Source of the DNA: Pseudomonas sp. Tri1
Lineage (GTDB): Bacteria > Pseudomonadota > Gammaproteobacteria > Pseudomonadales > Pseudomonadaceae
NCBI RefSeq assembly: GCF_017968885.1
Contig: NZ_CP072913.1
Span: 2,278,001-2,342,000, forward strand
Direction of reading: 5' to 3'
DNA: 64,000 nucleotides
The notes under the pieces were generated by a model. The model was not told where the DNA came from. It made no database searches and saw nothing but the letters and a program-made list of their open reading frames with translations. The position numbers and the translations under genes were made by a program. This document shows positions 1 to 7,726 of the stretch, piece by piece (the first letter of the stretch is position 1; each line of letters starts with the position of its first letter).

Positions 1-322
1 GTTGTTCGGTTTCCAAGTAAAAGCGCAGGGCGTCGCCTTCAAACTGAGTAGGGATGCGGAACCAGTTGACATGATCGTAGGAGGCGACGGTTTGGTAGCC
101 GGTCCACGCCTTGTTATAGGTCGATTGACTGGCATTGAGCAGGCGGAAGGAATATTCCTGGCCGACGTGCAGGCCGCTGGCCTTGAAGTGGAACCATTGG
201 AAGTGGGCGCTGCGGGTGTCGGGTCTGATTTTCAGCAGCGATTGCAACGGGTTGCTGATGTCGACGACTTCAATGTTGCCACTGTCGAAATCGGCGCTGA
301 TATCAAAAGAAGATTTAGCCAC
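1..322 (-). CDS. M14-type cytosolic carboxypeptidase, N-terminal part
   Basis: Only the first 107 codons are in the window; the gene runs off the left edge. The product begins MAKSSFDISADFDSGNIEVV and continues with the conserved pattern PDTRSAHFQWFHFKASG and YNKAWTGYQTVASYDH. This is the beta-sandwich N-domain that precedes the zinc peptidase domain in M14D (cytosolic carboxypeptidase-like) enzymes of pseudomonads; the zinc ligands lie outside the window. I chose the GTG at 322 because an AGGAG box (332-337) sits eight bases upstream; a GTG at 328 would be only two bases from that box. Substrate is unknown. Confidence 0.8.
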   Translation of the reverse strand, partial: MAKSSFDISADFDSGNIEVVDISNPLQSLLKIRPDTRSAHFQWFHFKASGLHVGQEYSFRLLNASQSTYNKAWTGYQTVASYDHVNWFRIPTQFEGDALRFYLETEQ

Positions 323-603
323 GGTCACAGCTCCTGCAAAGGACTTTTATGGCCGTTACTTTACACGCAAGAAAGGGGAATCAGACGATTTGCGTCAATG
401 TGAAGAAGGGGGCGCCCTCCCTGGACGCCAAGGCAGCTTAGAGAGTCAGCACGGGATTCTCAAGTAGCTGCCTATCGATCGTTTTCACCGGCGTGGCGGT
501 GGGGAACCCTTGTAAATGGATATTCATTTGCTATCATCGCCGCCACCGAATTAGCGACACCCAAAGACTTCATTAGCCTGAAGCCATAAGCCGAAAAAAC
601 GGC

Positions 604-716
604 AAAAAAAAGACCCGGCAAAAAGCCGGGTCAAAAACCGTGATTAGCCTGATGAGGAGATATTCCAGAAGTCCGACCTAAGGTCTTCTGGGCTATCGAC
701 TGATCTCGCGACCAGC
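604..716 (-). ncRNA. prrF: PrrF-type iron-responsive small RNA
   Basis: This roughly 113-nt RNA is read on the minus strand. It carries the blocks typical of Pseudomonas PrrF: GGTCGCGAGATCAG near the 5' end, TTAGGTCGGACTTCTGG, and the core ATCTCCTCATCAGGCTAATC that pairs with start regions of sodB and other iron-protein mRNAs. It ends in a GC hairpin (612-631) followed by eight Ts. A Fur-box-like promoter lies just upstream. From family knowledge, PrrF is made in iron starvation and, with Hfq, represses iron-containing enzymes. Only one copy is present here, unlike the tandem pair of P. aeruginosa. It has no open reading frame. Confidence 0.95.
612..631 (-). terminator. Rho-independent terminator of PrrF
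   Basis: Perfect eight-base stem GACCCGGC/GCCGGGTC with a five-base loop, followed on the minus strand by eight Ts (604-611). Confidence 0.92.
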
Positions 717-721
717 TGATG

Positions 722-751
722 CAATAATAATCATTATCATTTGCAAGTCAA
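722..751 (-). promoter_or_regulatory. prrF promoter with overlapping Fur box
   Basis: On the minus strand a -35 TTGACT (746-751) and a -10 TATTAT (724-729) are 16 bases apart. The stretch AATGATAATGATTATTATT (723-741) overlaps the -10 and closely follows the Fur consensus of repeated GATAAT/ATTATC hexamers. Iron-loaded Fur would therefore block initiation at about 716. Confidence 0.88.
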
Positions 752-822
752 ATGGTTTTATCGCATCGATTGGAAAATATTTCCTGTTGCCCGCATTCGC
801 GGCGCCATTCCCATTGCTACGC

Positions 823-1161
823 CTAGCGGGTAGGGTAGCTATCCAGGGATCGGTCAATCATCACCTTGACCAGATCAATCATATGCACCACTGAAAACGC
901 CAGGTCGCGGCTCGAGCCCTGTAGTCGGTTGGCGGACTCATGGGCGGTGGCCGCTGCGCAGCGCAACAGATCGCAAGCATGAACCAGGGCTTCTTCGCCG
1001 CTGATATTGCGGTTTACGTCGAAGAAGCGATGTTCTGCCTGGTCCGAAACACCCGGTTTCAAGTAGTAGTCCAAGGCACGCTGAGCCGCCGGGCAATCCT
1101 GCAGCGAAGGAAACGTGACATCGAAGGGGCTGTTGGGCGCATCTTTGTTGGGTATGTCCAT
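823..1161 (-). CDS. DUF6124 family protein
   Basis: A 112-residue protein with no signal peptide or membrane segment. The sequence around residues 25-36 (AAQRALDYYLKP) and the C-terminal pattern SRDLAFSVVHMIDLVKVMIDRSLD are typical of the DUF6124 (formerly DUF3077) family, which is abundant in pseudomonads and has no established role. It is divergent from the repressor gene at 1291, and the shared intergenic space contains a palindrome. Regulation by that repressor is inference. Confidence 0.75.
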   Translation of the reverse strand: MDIPNKDAPNSPFDVTFPSLQDCPAAQRALDYYLKPGVSDQAEHRFFDVNRNISGEEALVHACDLLRCAAATAHESANRLQGSSRDLAFSVVHMIDLVKVMIDRSLDSYPTR

Positions 1162-1213
1162 GGTGTCGAGATTCTCCGTGTGGGGTATGAATGCCTGAGT
1201 CCAGAATAGTACC

Positions 1214-1232
1214 TATCGTAATTGTGACGATA
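1214..1232. promoter_or_regulatory. Candidate operator of the LexA/PrtR-like repressor
   Basis: Perfect inverted repeat TATCGT-N7-ACGATA in the space between the DUF6124 gene and the repressor gene. It overlaps the TTGTGA (1223-1228) of a possible promoter whose -10 would be TACAAT (1244-1249), so a bound repressor could control its own gene. No binding evidence exists. Confidence 0.5.
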
Positions 1233-1290
1233 ATTTAAATACTACAATTTGTGTTTTGATGGCCGGAGCCAGCCACGTATCGTGCCGCAC

Positions 1291-1938
1291 ATGGATAAAT
1301 GGATAGAGTTGGTCAAGGCCAAGATGAAGGAACTGCGCGTCACGCAAGTGGTGCTCGCAGAACGTTTGGGTATGTCCCAGGGCGGTGTCGGCCATTGGCT
1401 GACCAAGCGTCGGCAGCCCAGTGTCGAAGACATGAATCGGGTCCTGCAGGAACTGGGGATGGAGTTTCTGGAAGTGGCGATGGTCATTCGCGAGCCGGAC
1501 ACCTCGACCGACGAAGGCATGGCCCTGGCGCAGAAGTACAACCCGTACTTCCGCTACCCAGTGAGCGATTGGAGCGAGGTGGGTGAAATCCGCGAAGGCG
1601 AGCTCACGTCCTACGACAAGGGGCGCTATGAGCTGACGGATTACCACGCCCAGGGGGACGCGTTCTGGCTAGTCGTGGTTGGCGATGCGATGACGGCCCC
1701 GAGTGGGTTGAGCATTCCCGAGGGGATGTCGATCCTGGTCGATCCAGCCATCGAAGCGGTGCCCGGCAAACTGGTGGTTGCGCAACTGCCTGGCAGCAGC
1801 GATGCGACCTTTCGCAAATTGATCGAAGAGAGCGGCCAGCGTTACCTGGTTCCACTCAATCCGACTTACCCGAAAAACCTGTACACCGAACAATGCCGCA
1901 TCATTGGTGTGGTCGTACAGGCCACCATCAGGTTCTAA
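1291..1938 (+). CDS. LexA/PrtR-like (XRE + S24) repressor with degenerate protease site
   Basis: The 215-residue product has an N-terminal XRE helix-turn-helix (about residues 15-55, RVTQVVLAERLGMSQGGVGHW) and a C-terminal S24/LexA-like domain (about 95-212). In cleavable relatives the linker has Ala-Gly, and the dyad is Ser (GDSM) plus Lys (TFKKL). Here the equivalents are Val97-Gly98, Ala133 (GDAM) and Arg175 (TFRKL), so all three self-cleavage features are missing. It should not respond to RecA. I chose the ATG at 1291, where family similarity begins; a TTG at 1249 is an alternative start. No phage or bacteriocin genes are adjacent. Confidence 0.85.
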   Translation: MDKWIELVKAKMKELRVTQVVLAERLGMSQGGVGHWLTKRRQPSVEDMNRVLQELGMEFLEVAMVIREPDTSTDEGMALAQKYNPYFRYPVSDWSEVGEIREGELTSYDKGRYELTDYHAQGDAFWLVVVGDAMTAPSGLSIPEGMSILVDPAIEAVPGKLVVAQLPGSSDATFRKLIEESGQRYLVPLNPTYPKNLYTEQCRIIGVVVQATIRF

Positions 1939-1942
1939 CTGG

Positions 1943-1965
1943 ATCGGCCCGGCAGACGGGCCGAT
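1943..1965. terminator. Convergent terminator hairpin
   Basis: Nine-base perfect stem ATCGGCCCG/CGGGCCGAT with a five-base loop, five bases after the repressor stop and just before the liuD stop. It lacks a long T tract, so it is a probable rather than certain terminator. Confidence 0.6.
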
Positions 1966-1967
1966 GC

Positions 1968-3917
1968 CTATTCTTCGAATGCCACCAGTGCGCTGCCTTC
2001 ACTGACCATTTCACCTTCCTGGCAATACAGCGCCTTGATCACGCCGGCCTTGGGCGCACGAATGCTGTGCTCCATTTTCATGGCTTCCAATACCACCAGT
2101 TGTGCGCCGGCTTCCACCGTTTGGCCGACGCTTACCAGTACTCGGACGATGCTGCCGTTCATGGGCGCGCTCAGGTCGCCTTGATGGCTATGGCTGGCTT
2201 CGGCGGCGGCCAACGGGTCGTACTGGTCGACTCGGTGCAGGTCTCCTTTCCATTGCAGATACAGGCTGTCGCCCTGGCGGATGGCCCGATGTCTACGGCG
2301 CAGACCGTTGTGCTCGATCTCCAGTTGCTCGCCGTTGAGTTGCGCACAATCGGCTGTAACGTCCAGTGTCATCGCGCGATCCTGTCCTTCGCAGCTCAAA
2401 TGCAGGGTGGTTTCTCTTGGCAGCCCCAGACGCAGCCCGGCGGTGTCGGCCCAGGGTGAGTGGGCGTCATCGGCTCGTAAATGCGGCGTCAGACTCAAGG
2501 CGAAACCTTGGGTCGCTGCGCGCCAGAAGTCGTCATCCAATTCGCCAGGCTCTGGCAGTAATTGCGCTTGGTAACGCGGGATAAATCCGGTATCCAGTTC
2601 CGCCGCCGCGAAGGCGGGGTGCGCCACGATGCGCCGCAGAAAACCGATGTTGGTTTTCAGTCCGCCAATGGCAAATTCGTCGAGCATGCCCAACAGCCGC
2701 AGGCGCGCTTGTTCACGGTCCTCACCCCAGGCGATCAACTTGCCGAGCATAGGGTCGTAGAATGGCGAGATCTCATCGCCTTCGGCCACACCGCTGTCAA
2801 CTCGCCGTCCCGGCCCTTCGACTGACTCGCGATACAGTGCCAGGCGCCCAGTGGCCGGCAGGAAATCATTGGCCGGGTCTTCGGCGTACAGCCGCACTTC
2901 GATGGCGTGGCCCAGCAGCGGCACCTGCTCCTGGGTAATCGGCAGCCGCTCACCGCGCGCCACGCGAATCTGCCAGGCCACCAGATCGAGGCCCGTGATG
3001 GCTTCGGTCACCGGATGTTCAACTTGCAGGCGCGTGTTCATCTCCATGAAGAAAAATTCGCCGCGCGCATCCAGCAAAAACTCCACGGTACCGGCGCCGA
3101 CATAACCAATGGCCTGCGCCGAGCGCACCGCGGCTTCGCCCATGGCTCGTCGCAGTTGCGGACTCAGGCCCGGTGCAGGGGCTTCTTCGACAACCTTCTG
3201 GTGCCGACGCTGAATCGAGCAATCGCGCTCGTTGAGGTACAGGCAGTTGCCGTGTCGATCGGCGAACACCTGGATTTCGACGTGACGCGGCTTGAGCAGG
3301 TATTTCTCCACCAGCATCCGTGAATCGCCGAACGACGATTGTGCTTCACGCTGGGCCGAGGCCAGGGCTTCGGCCAGTTGGCTGACGTCCTCGACCACTT
3401 TCATGCCTTTGCCGCCACCCCCGGCAGTGGCCTTGAGCAGCACCGGATAACCGATGCGCTCACAGGCGTCGCGGAAGGTCTCGAGGTCCTGTGCTTCGCC
3501 GTGATACCCGGGCACCAGGGGCACGCCGGCGGTTTCCATCAAGGCCTTGGCCGCGGATTTGCTACCCATGGCGTCGATGGCCGAGGCGGGGGGGCCGAGA
3601 AAGATCAACCCGGCGTTTTCGATGGCGCGGGCGAATCCAGCGTTTTCCGAGAGGAAACCATAACCGGGATGGATCGCCTGGGCGCCACTGGCCAGGGCGG
3701 CCGCGATCAGCTTGTCGATTTGCAGGTAACTGTCGGCGGCCTTGCTGCCGCCCAGGTCGACGCGCATGTCGGCTTCGCGGCTGTGGCGCGCATCACGGTC
3801 GGTGGCGCTGTGCACGGCGACGGTAGTCAGGCCCATGGCCTTGGCGGTGCGCATCACGCGGCAGGCGATTTCGCCGCGGTTGGCCACCAGCAACGTGGTG
3901 AGGACTGGGGCGCTCAT
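1968..3917 (-). CDS. liuD: Methylcrotonyl-CoA carboxylase, biotin-carrying alpha subunit
   Basis: This subunit carboxylates its biotin with ATP and bicarbonate and passes the group to LiuB, converting 3-methylcrotonyl-CoA to 3-methylglutaconyl-CoA in leucine/isovalerate breakdown. The 649 residues run in the usual order: biotin carboxylase N-domain (VANRGEIACRVMRTAKAMG), ATP-grasp with the glycine loop TAGGGGKGMKVV, carboxylase C-domain, and a C-terminal biotinyl domain with EAMKMEHS, where Lys614 is the expected biotin site. Length matches the family. Its ATG overlaps the liuC stop by four bases (ATGA), indicating translational coupling. Confidence 0.95.
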   Translation of the reverse strand: MSAPVLTTLLVANRGEIACRVMRTAKAMGLTTVAVHSATDRDARHSREADMRVDLGGSKAADSYLQIDKLIAAALASGAQAIHPGYGFLSENAGFARAIENAGLIFLGPPASAIDAMGSKSAAKALMETAGVPLVPGYHGEAQDLETFRDACERIGYPVLLKATAGGGGKGMKVVEDVSQLAEALASAQREAQSSFGDSRMLVEKYLLKPRHVEIQVFADRHGNCLYLNERDCSIQRRHQKVVEEAPAPGLSPQLRRAMGEAAVRSAQAIGYVGAGTVEFLLDARGEFFFMEMNTRLQVEHPVTEAITGLDLVAWQIRVARGERLPITQEQVPLLGHAIEVRLYAEDPANDFLPATGRLALYRESVEGPGRRVDSGVAEGDEISPFYDPMLGKLIAWGEDREQARLRLLGMLDEFAIGGLKTNIGFLRRIVAHPAFAAAELDTGFIPRYQAQLLPEPGELDDDFWRAATQGFALSLTPHLRADDAHSPWADTAGLRLGLPRETTLHLSCEGQDRAMTLDVTADCAQLNGEQLEIEHNGLRRRHRAIRQGDSLYLQWKGDLHRVDQYDPLAAAEASHSHQGDLSAPMNGSIVRVLVSVGQTVEAGAQLVVLEAMKMEHSIRAPKAGVIKALYCQEGEMVSEGSALVAFEE

Positions 3918-4732
3918 CGACGCGGCTCCTTATGATTCGACTCGGCTTGCCAATTCGGCGCGCGTTTTTGCAAGAAGGCCCGCAGACCCTCCTGGCCCTC
4001 CGGACTGACGCGGATGCGGGCGATGGCATTTTCGGTGTAGCGCCGCAATGCGGGCGTGAGGGCGCCGTTGCCGACTTCACGCAACAGTTCCTTGCTGGCG
4101 CGCATGGCCGCCGGGCTGTTGAGCAGAAGGTTGTCGATCCAGTGTTCGACCTGCTGATCCAGTGCTTCGGCCGGGTAACTTTCCGACAGCAAACCGATTT
4201 CTTTCGCACGCTGCCCGCCGAAGCGTTCAGCGGTCAGGGCGTAACGGCGCGCCGCTCGTTGGCCAATGGCTTGCACCACGAACGGGCTGATCACGGCGGG
4301 CGCCAGGCCAATACGTACTTCCGACAGGCAGAACTGCGCTTCATCGGCGCCAATGGCCATGTCGCAGGCGCTGATCAACCCCAGCGCACCGCCAAACGCC
4401 GCGCCCTGGACGACCGCCAACGTAGGGATTTTCAACTTGGCGAGGTTGTACATCAGTTCCGCCAGTTCCCGGGCGTCGTCGAGGTTGGTGTGGTAGTCGA
4501 GCTCGGCCGATTGCTGCATCCAGGCCAGGTCGGCACCAGCGCTGAAGTGTTTGCCGCGCCCGCGGATCAGCAGGAAGCGCAGGCTCGGATCGCCACTGAC
4601 CTGGTCCAGGGCAAGGATCAGTTCACGGATCATTTCGGCATTGAACGCGTTGTTTTTCGACTCGCGGCTGAGCCACAGGGTGGCAACGCCGCGCGGGTCG
4701 GTGAGCAGTTCGAGGGTGTTGAAGTTATCCAT
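3914..4732 (-). CDS. liuC: Methylglutaconyl-CoA hydratase (enoyl-CoA hydratase family)
   Basis: It hydrates 3-methylglutaconyl-CoA to HMG-CoA, the step between LiuBD and LiuE. The 272-residue crotonase-fold protein shows the oxyanion-hole regions GRGKHFSAGADLAWM and VVQGAAFGGALGLISACDMAIG and the typical C-terminal helices. I start at the ATG at 4732 (MDNFNTLELL), about seven bases after a GGGAA box; an in-frame ATG at 4738 adds two residues. The gene lies 13 bases after liuB and overlaps liuD. Confidence 0.92.
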   Translation of the reverse strand: MDNFNTLELLTDPRGVATLWLSRESKNNAFNAEMIRELILALDQVSGDPSLRFLLIRGRGKHFSAGADLAWMQQSAELDYHTNLDDARELAELMYNLAKLKIPTLAVVQGAAFGGALGLISACDMAIGADEAQFCLSEVRIGLAPAVISPFVVQAIGQRAARRYALTAERFGGQRAKEIGLLSESYPAEALDQQVEHWIDNLLLNSPAAMRASKELLREVGNGALTPALRRYTENAIARIRVSPEGQEGLRAFLQKRAPNWQAESNHKEPRR

Positions 4733-4745
4733 GGGCATTTCCCGT

Positions 4746-6352
4746 TTACATCCGGAACACGCCGAAGCGGCTCGGTTCGATGGGCGCGTTCAGTGACGCG
4801 GACAAGGCCAGGGCCAATACATCGCGGGTCTGGGCCGGGTCGATGACGCCGTCGTCCCACAGCCGTGCGCTGGAATAGTAGGGGTGACCCTGTTCTTCGT
4901 ATTGATCGAGAATCGGTTGCTTGATCTCGGCTTCCTGGGCGGCACTGAAAGGATGGCCGCTGCGTTCGGCCTGTTCGCGCTTGACCTGTACCAACACGCC
5001 GGCCGCCTGTTCGGCACCCATCACGCCAATCCGCGCGTTCGGCCACATCCACAGGAACCGTGGGTCATAGGCCCGGCCGCACATGCCGTAGTTACCCGCG
5101 CCGAAACTGCCGCCGATGATTACAGTAAATTTCGGCACCTTGGCGCAGGCCACGGCAGTCACCAGCTTCGCGCCGTGCTTGGCGATGCCACCGGCTTCGT
5201 ATTTTTGCCCGACCATGAAGCCGGTGATGTTCTGCAGGAACAGCAAAGGGATGCCGCGCTGACAGGCCAGTTCGATGAAGTGCGCACCCTTCTGCGCCGC
5301 TTCGGCAAACAGAATGCCGTTGTTGGCCAGGATCGCGATCGGATAGCCGTGCAGGTGGGCGAAGCCGCACACCAGCGTCGTACCGAACAGCGCCTTGAAT
5401 TCGTCGAACACCGAACCATCCACCAGGCGTGCGATCACTTCCCGCACATCGAACGGCTGCTTGGCGTCGGCCGACACCACGCCGTACAGCTCATCGCTCG
5501 AATACAGCGGGGCGATGGGCAGGCGTTGTTGCACGTCACCGAGTTTGCGCCAGTTGAGGTTGGCCACGCTGCGGCGGGCCAGGGCCAGGGCATGTTCGTC
5601 GCTGTCGGCGTAATGGTCGGCCACGCCGGAGATCTTGCAGTGCACATCGGCACCGCCCAGGTCTTCGGCGCTGACCACCTCACCGGTGGCGGCTTTCACC
5701 AGGGGGGGCCGGCGAGGAAGATCGTGGCTTGCTGGCGGACCATGATCGCTTCGTCAGCCATCGCCGGTACGTAGGCGCCACCGGCGGTGCAGGAGCCCAT
5801 GACCACGGCGATCTGCGGGATGCCCAGGGCACTCATGTTGGCCTGGTTGAAAAAGATCCGCCCGAAGTGCTCGCGATCCGGAAACACTTCATCCTGACGC
5901 GGCAGGTTGGCGCCGCCTGAGTCCACCAGGTAAATGCACGGCAGGCGATTCTGCTGGGCGATGGCCTGGGCGCGCAGGTGTTTTTTCACTGTCAGCGGAT
6001 AGTAGGAGCCGCCTTTGACCGTCGCATCGTTGGCGACAATCATGCATTCGACGCCCTCCACACGGCCGATACCGGCAATCACGCCGGCCGCCGGTACGTC
6101 TTCGCCATAAACGTCATAGGCCGCCAGCGGGCTGATTTCCAGAAACGCTGAACCCGGGTCCAGCAAGCGGTTGATGCGTTCACGGGGCAGCAGTTTGCCC
6201 CGTGAGGTGTGGCGGTCCTGGGCCTTGGGGCCACCCCCTTGCTGCACTTGTGCGAGCAGGGTATGCAGGGCGTCGACCTGTTTGAGCATCGCCTCGCGGT
6301 TGGCGATGAACTCCGGTGAGCGCGGGTTGAGCTGAGTGTGCAGCGTGGCCAT
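4746..6352 (-). pseudogene. liuB: Methylcrotonyl-CoA carboxylase beta subunit, interrupted by a one-base frameshift
   Basis: The carboxyltransferase subunit is encoded in two frames: residues 1-218 (6352-5696, beginning [15 protein letters not shown]) and the remaining 317 (5699-4746, ending [11 protein letters not shown]). Together they give 535 residues, the normal LiuB size. The break is at a run of seven Cs on the coding strand (5702-5708): the conserved [14 protein letters not shown] would need eight Cs, whereas the present sequence reads GPPW then stop. Everything else is intact, including [14 protein letters not shown] and [21 protein letters not shown]. Either an assembly error in a homopolymer or a recent mutation; if real, leucine catabolism would stop at methylcrotonyl-CoA. 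Confidence 0.9.
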
Positions 6353-6363
6353 GGTCAGCTCCG

Positions 6364-7527
6364 TTAGCGGGTTTCGTTGAACAGTTCGCGGCCGATCAAC
6401 ATCCGACGAATCTCACTGGTGCCGGCACCGATTTCGTACAACTTGGCGTCGCGCAGCAGACGGCCGGCCGGGAATTCATTGATATAGCCGTTGCCCCCCA
6501 GGATCTGGATCGCGTCGAGGGCCATTTGTGTGGCGCGTTCGGCGCTGTAGAGGATGACCCCGGCGGCGTCCTTGCGGGTGGTTTCGCCGCGCTCACAAGC
6601 CTGGGCCACCGCGTACAGGTAGGCCCGGCTGGCGTTGAGCTGGGTGTACATGTCGGCGACCTTGCCCTGGATCAACTGGAACTCGCCGATGCTCTGGCCG
6701 AACTGCTTGCGGTCGTGGATGTAGGGCACGATCAGGTCCATGCAGGCCTGCATGATCCCGGTCGGGCCGCCGGACAACACCACGCGTTCGTAGTCGAGGC
6801 CGCTCATCAGCACTTTCACGCCGCCATTGAGCGCACCGAGGATGTTTTCTTCCGGCACTTGGACGTCATCGAAAAACAGTTCGCAAGTGTTCGAGCCGCG
6901 CATGCCGAGCTTGTCGAATTTATTGCTGCGGCTGAAGCCTTTCCAGTCGCGCTCGACAATGAACGCGGTGATGCCGTGGGCACCTTTTTCCAGGTCGGTC
7001 TTGGCGTAGATCACATAGGTGTTGGCGTCGGGGCCGTTGGTGATCCAGGTCTTGCTGCCGTTGAGTACGTAATGGTCGCCACGTTTGTCGGCACGCAGCT
7101 TCATCGAGACCACGTCCGAGCCGGCGTTCGGTTCGCTCATGGCCAGGGCGCCGACGTGTTCGCCGCTGATCAACTTGGGCAGGTATTTGGTTTTCTGCTC
7201 ATGATTGCCATTGCGGTTGATCTGGTTGACGCAGAGGTTGGAATGGGCGCCGTAGGAGAGGGCGACCGACGCCGAACCGCGGCTGATTTCTTCCATCGCC
7301 ACCACGTGGGCCAGGTAGCCCAGGCCAGCGCCACCGTATTCTTCCGGGACGGTGATGCCCAGCAGGCCCATGTCACCGAACTTGCGCCACATGTCGGCGG
7401 GAAACAGGTTGTCGATGTCGATCTGTGCTGCGCGAGGCGCCAGCTCGGCCTTGACGAAGGCTTGCACCTGGTCGCGCAACATGTCGATGGTTTCGCCGAG
7501 GGCAAAGTTCAGGGATGGGTAGCTCAT
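6364..7527 (-). CDS. liuA: Isovaleryl-CoA dehydrogenase
   Basis: This FAD enzyme oxidises isovaleryl-CoA to 3-methylcrotonyl-CoA. The 387-residue acyl-CoA dehydrogenase contains [14 protein letters not shown], the FAD region, [19 protein letters not shown] with the glutamate expected to be catalytic in this subfamily, and C-terminal [23 protein letters not shown] start at ATG 7527 ([12 protein letters not shown]), which has AAGGTG eight bases upstream, rather than at the longer open frame from 7581. It heads the liuABCD operon, 11 bases before liuB, and sits behind two LiuR-type palindromes. Confidence 0.95.
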   Translation of the reverse strand: MSYPSLNFALGETIDMLRDQVQAFVKAELAPRAAQIDIDNLFPADMWRKFGDMGLLGITVPEEYGGAGLGYLAHVVAMEEISRGSASVALSYGAHSNLCVNQINRNGNHEQKTKYLPKLISGEHVGALAMSEPNAGSDVVSMKLRADKRGDHYVLNGSKTWITNGPDANTYVIYAKTDLEKGAHGITAFIVERDWKGFSRSNKFDKLGMRGSNTCELFFDDVQVPEENILGALNGGVKVLMSGLDYERVVLSGGPTGIMQACMDLIVPYIHDRKQFGQSIGEFQLIQGKVADMYTQLNASRAYLYAVAQACERGETTRKDAAGVILYSAERATQMALDAIQILGGNGYINEFPAGRLLRDAKLYEIGAGTSEIRRMLIGRELFNETR

Positions 7528-7583
7528 GGGACACCTTTTCGCTTTTTTATCGGGTGCGGAGAGCTGAGGAATGGCTCTCACCT

Positions 7584-7597
7584 TTACGTTAACGTAA
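7584..7597. promoter_or_regulatory. LiuR-type operator 1
   Basis: Perfect palindrome TTACGTTAACGTAA, matching the described LiuR (MerR family) motif of roughly TTGACGTTAACGTCAA. It lies 57 bases before liuA in the divergent liuA/acyl-CoA ligase spacer. Confidence 0.85.
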
Positions 7598-7625
7598 GCC
7601 TGTGACGGATGGCTGTCAATCGCCC

Positions 7626-7641
7626 TTTACGTTAACGTCAA
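7626..7641. promoter_or_regulatory. LiuR-type operator 2
   Basis: TTTACGTTAACGTCAA, with perfect core ACGTTAACGT (7629-7638). It lies nearer the divergent acyl-CoA ligase gene, suggesting that gene is part of the same regulon. Confidence 0.82.
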
Positions 7642-7726
7642 CTTGAGCCAGAGTAAGTGCCCACAAAGGCATGTCGCAGCAGCAGGTTCACCGATACACC
7701 CACTAATAAAGACAAGAGGGGGCGTC

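Noticed and set aside
1249..1290. TTG start for the repressor giving 14 extra residues
   Set aside because: The added residues are unlike the family, and the TTG falls on the predicted -10 and start region.
823..1938. Prophage or bacteriocin locus suggested by the PrtR-like repressor
   Set aside because: No holin, lysin, tail or pyocin genes occur on either side; neighbours are PrrF, DUF6124 and liu genes.
6526..7605. Long plus-strand open frame (359 codons)
   Set aside because: Antisense shadow of liuA, which has full family motifs and a ribosome site.
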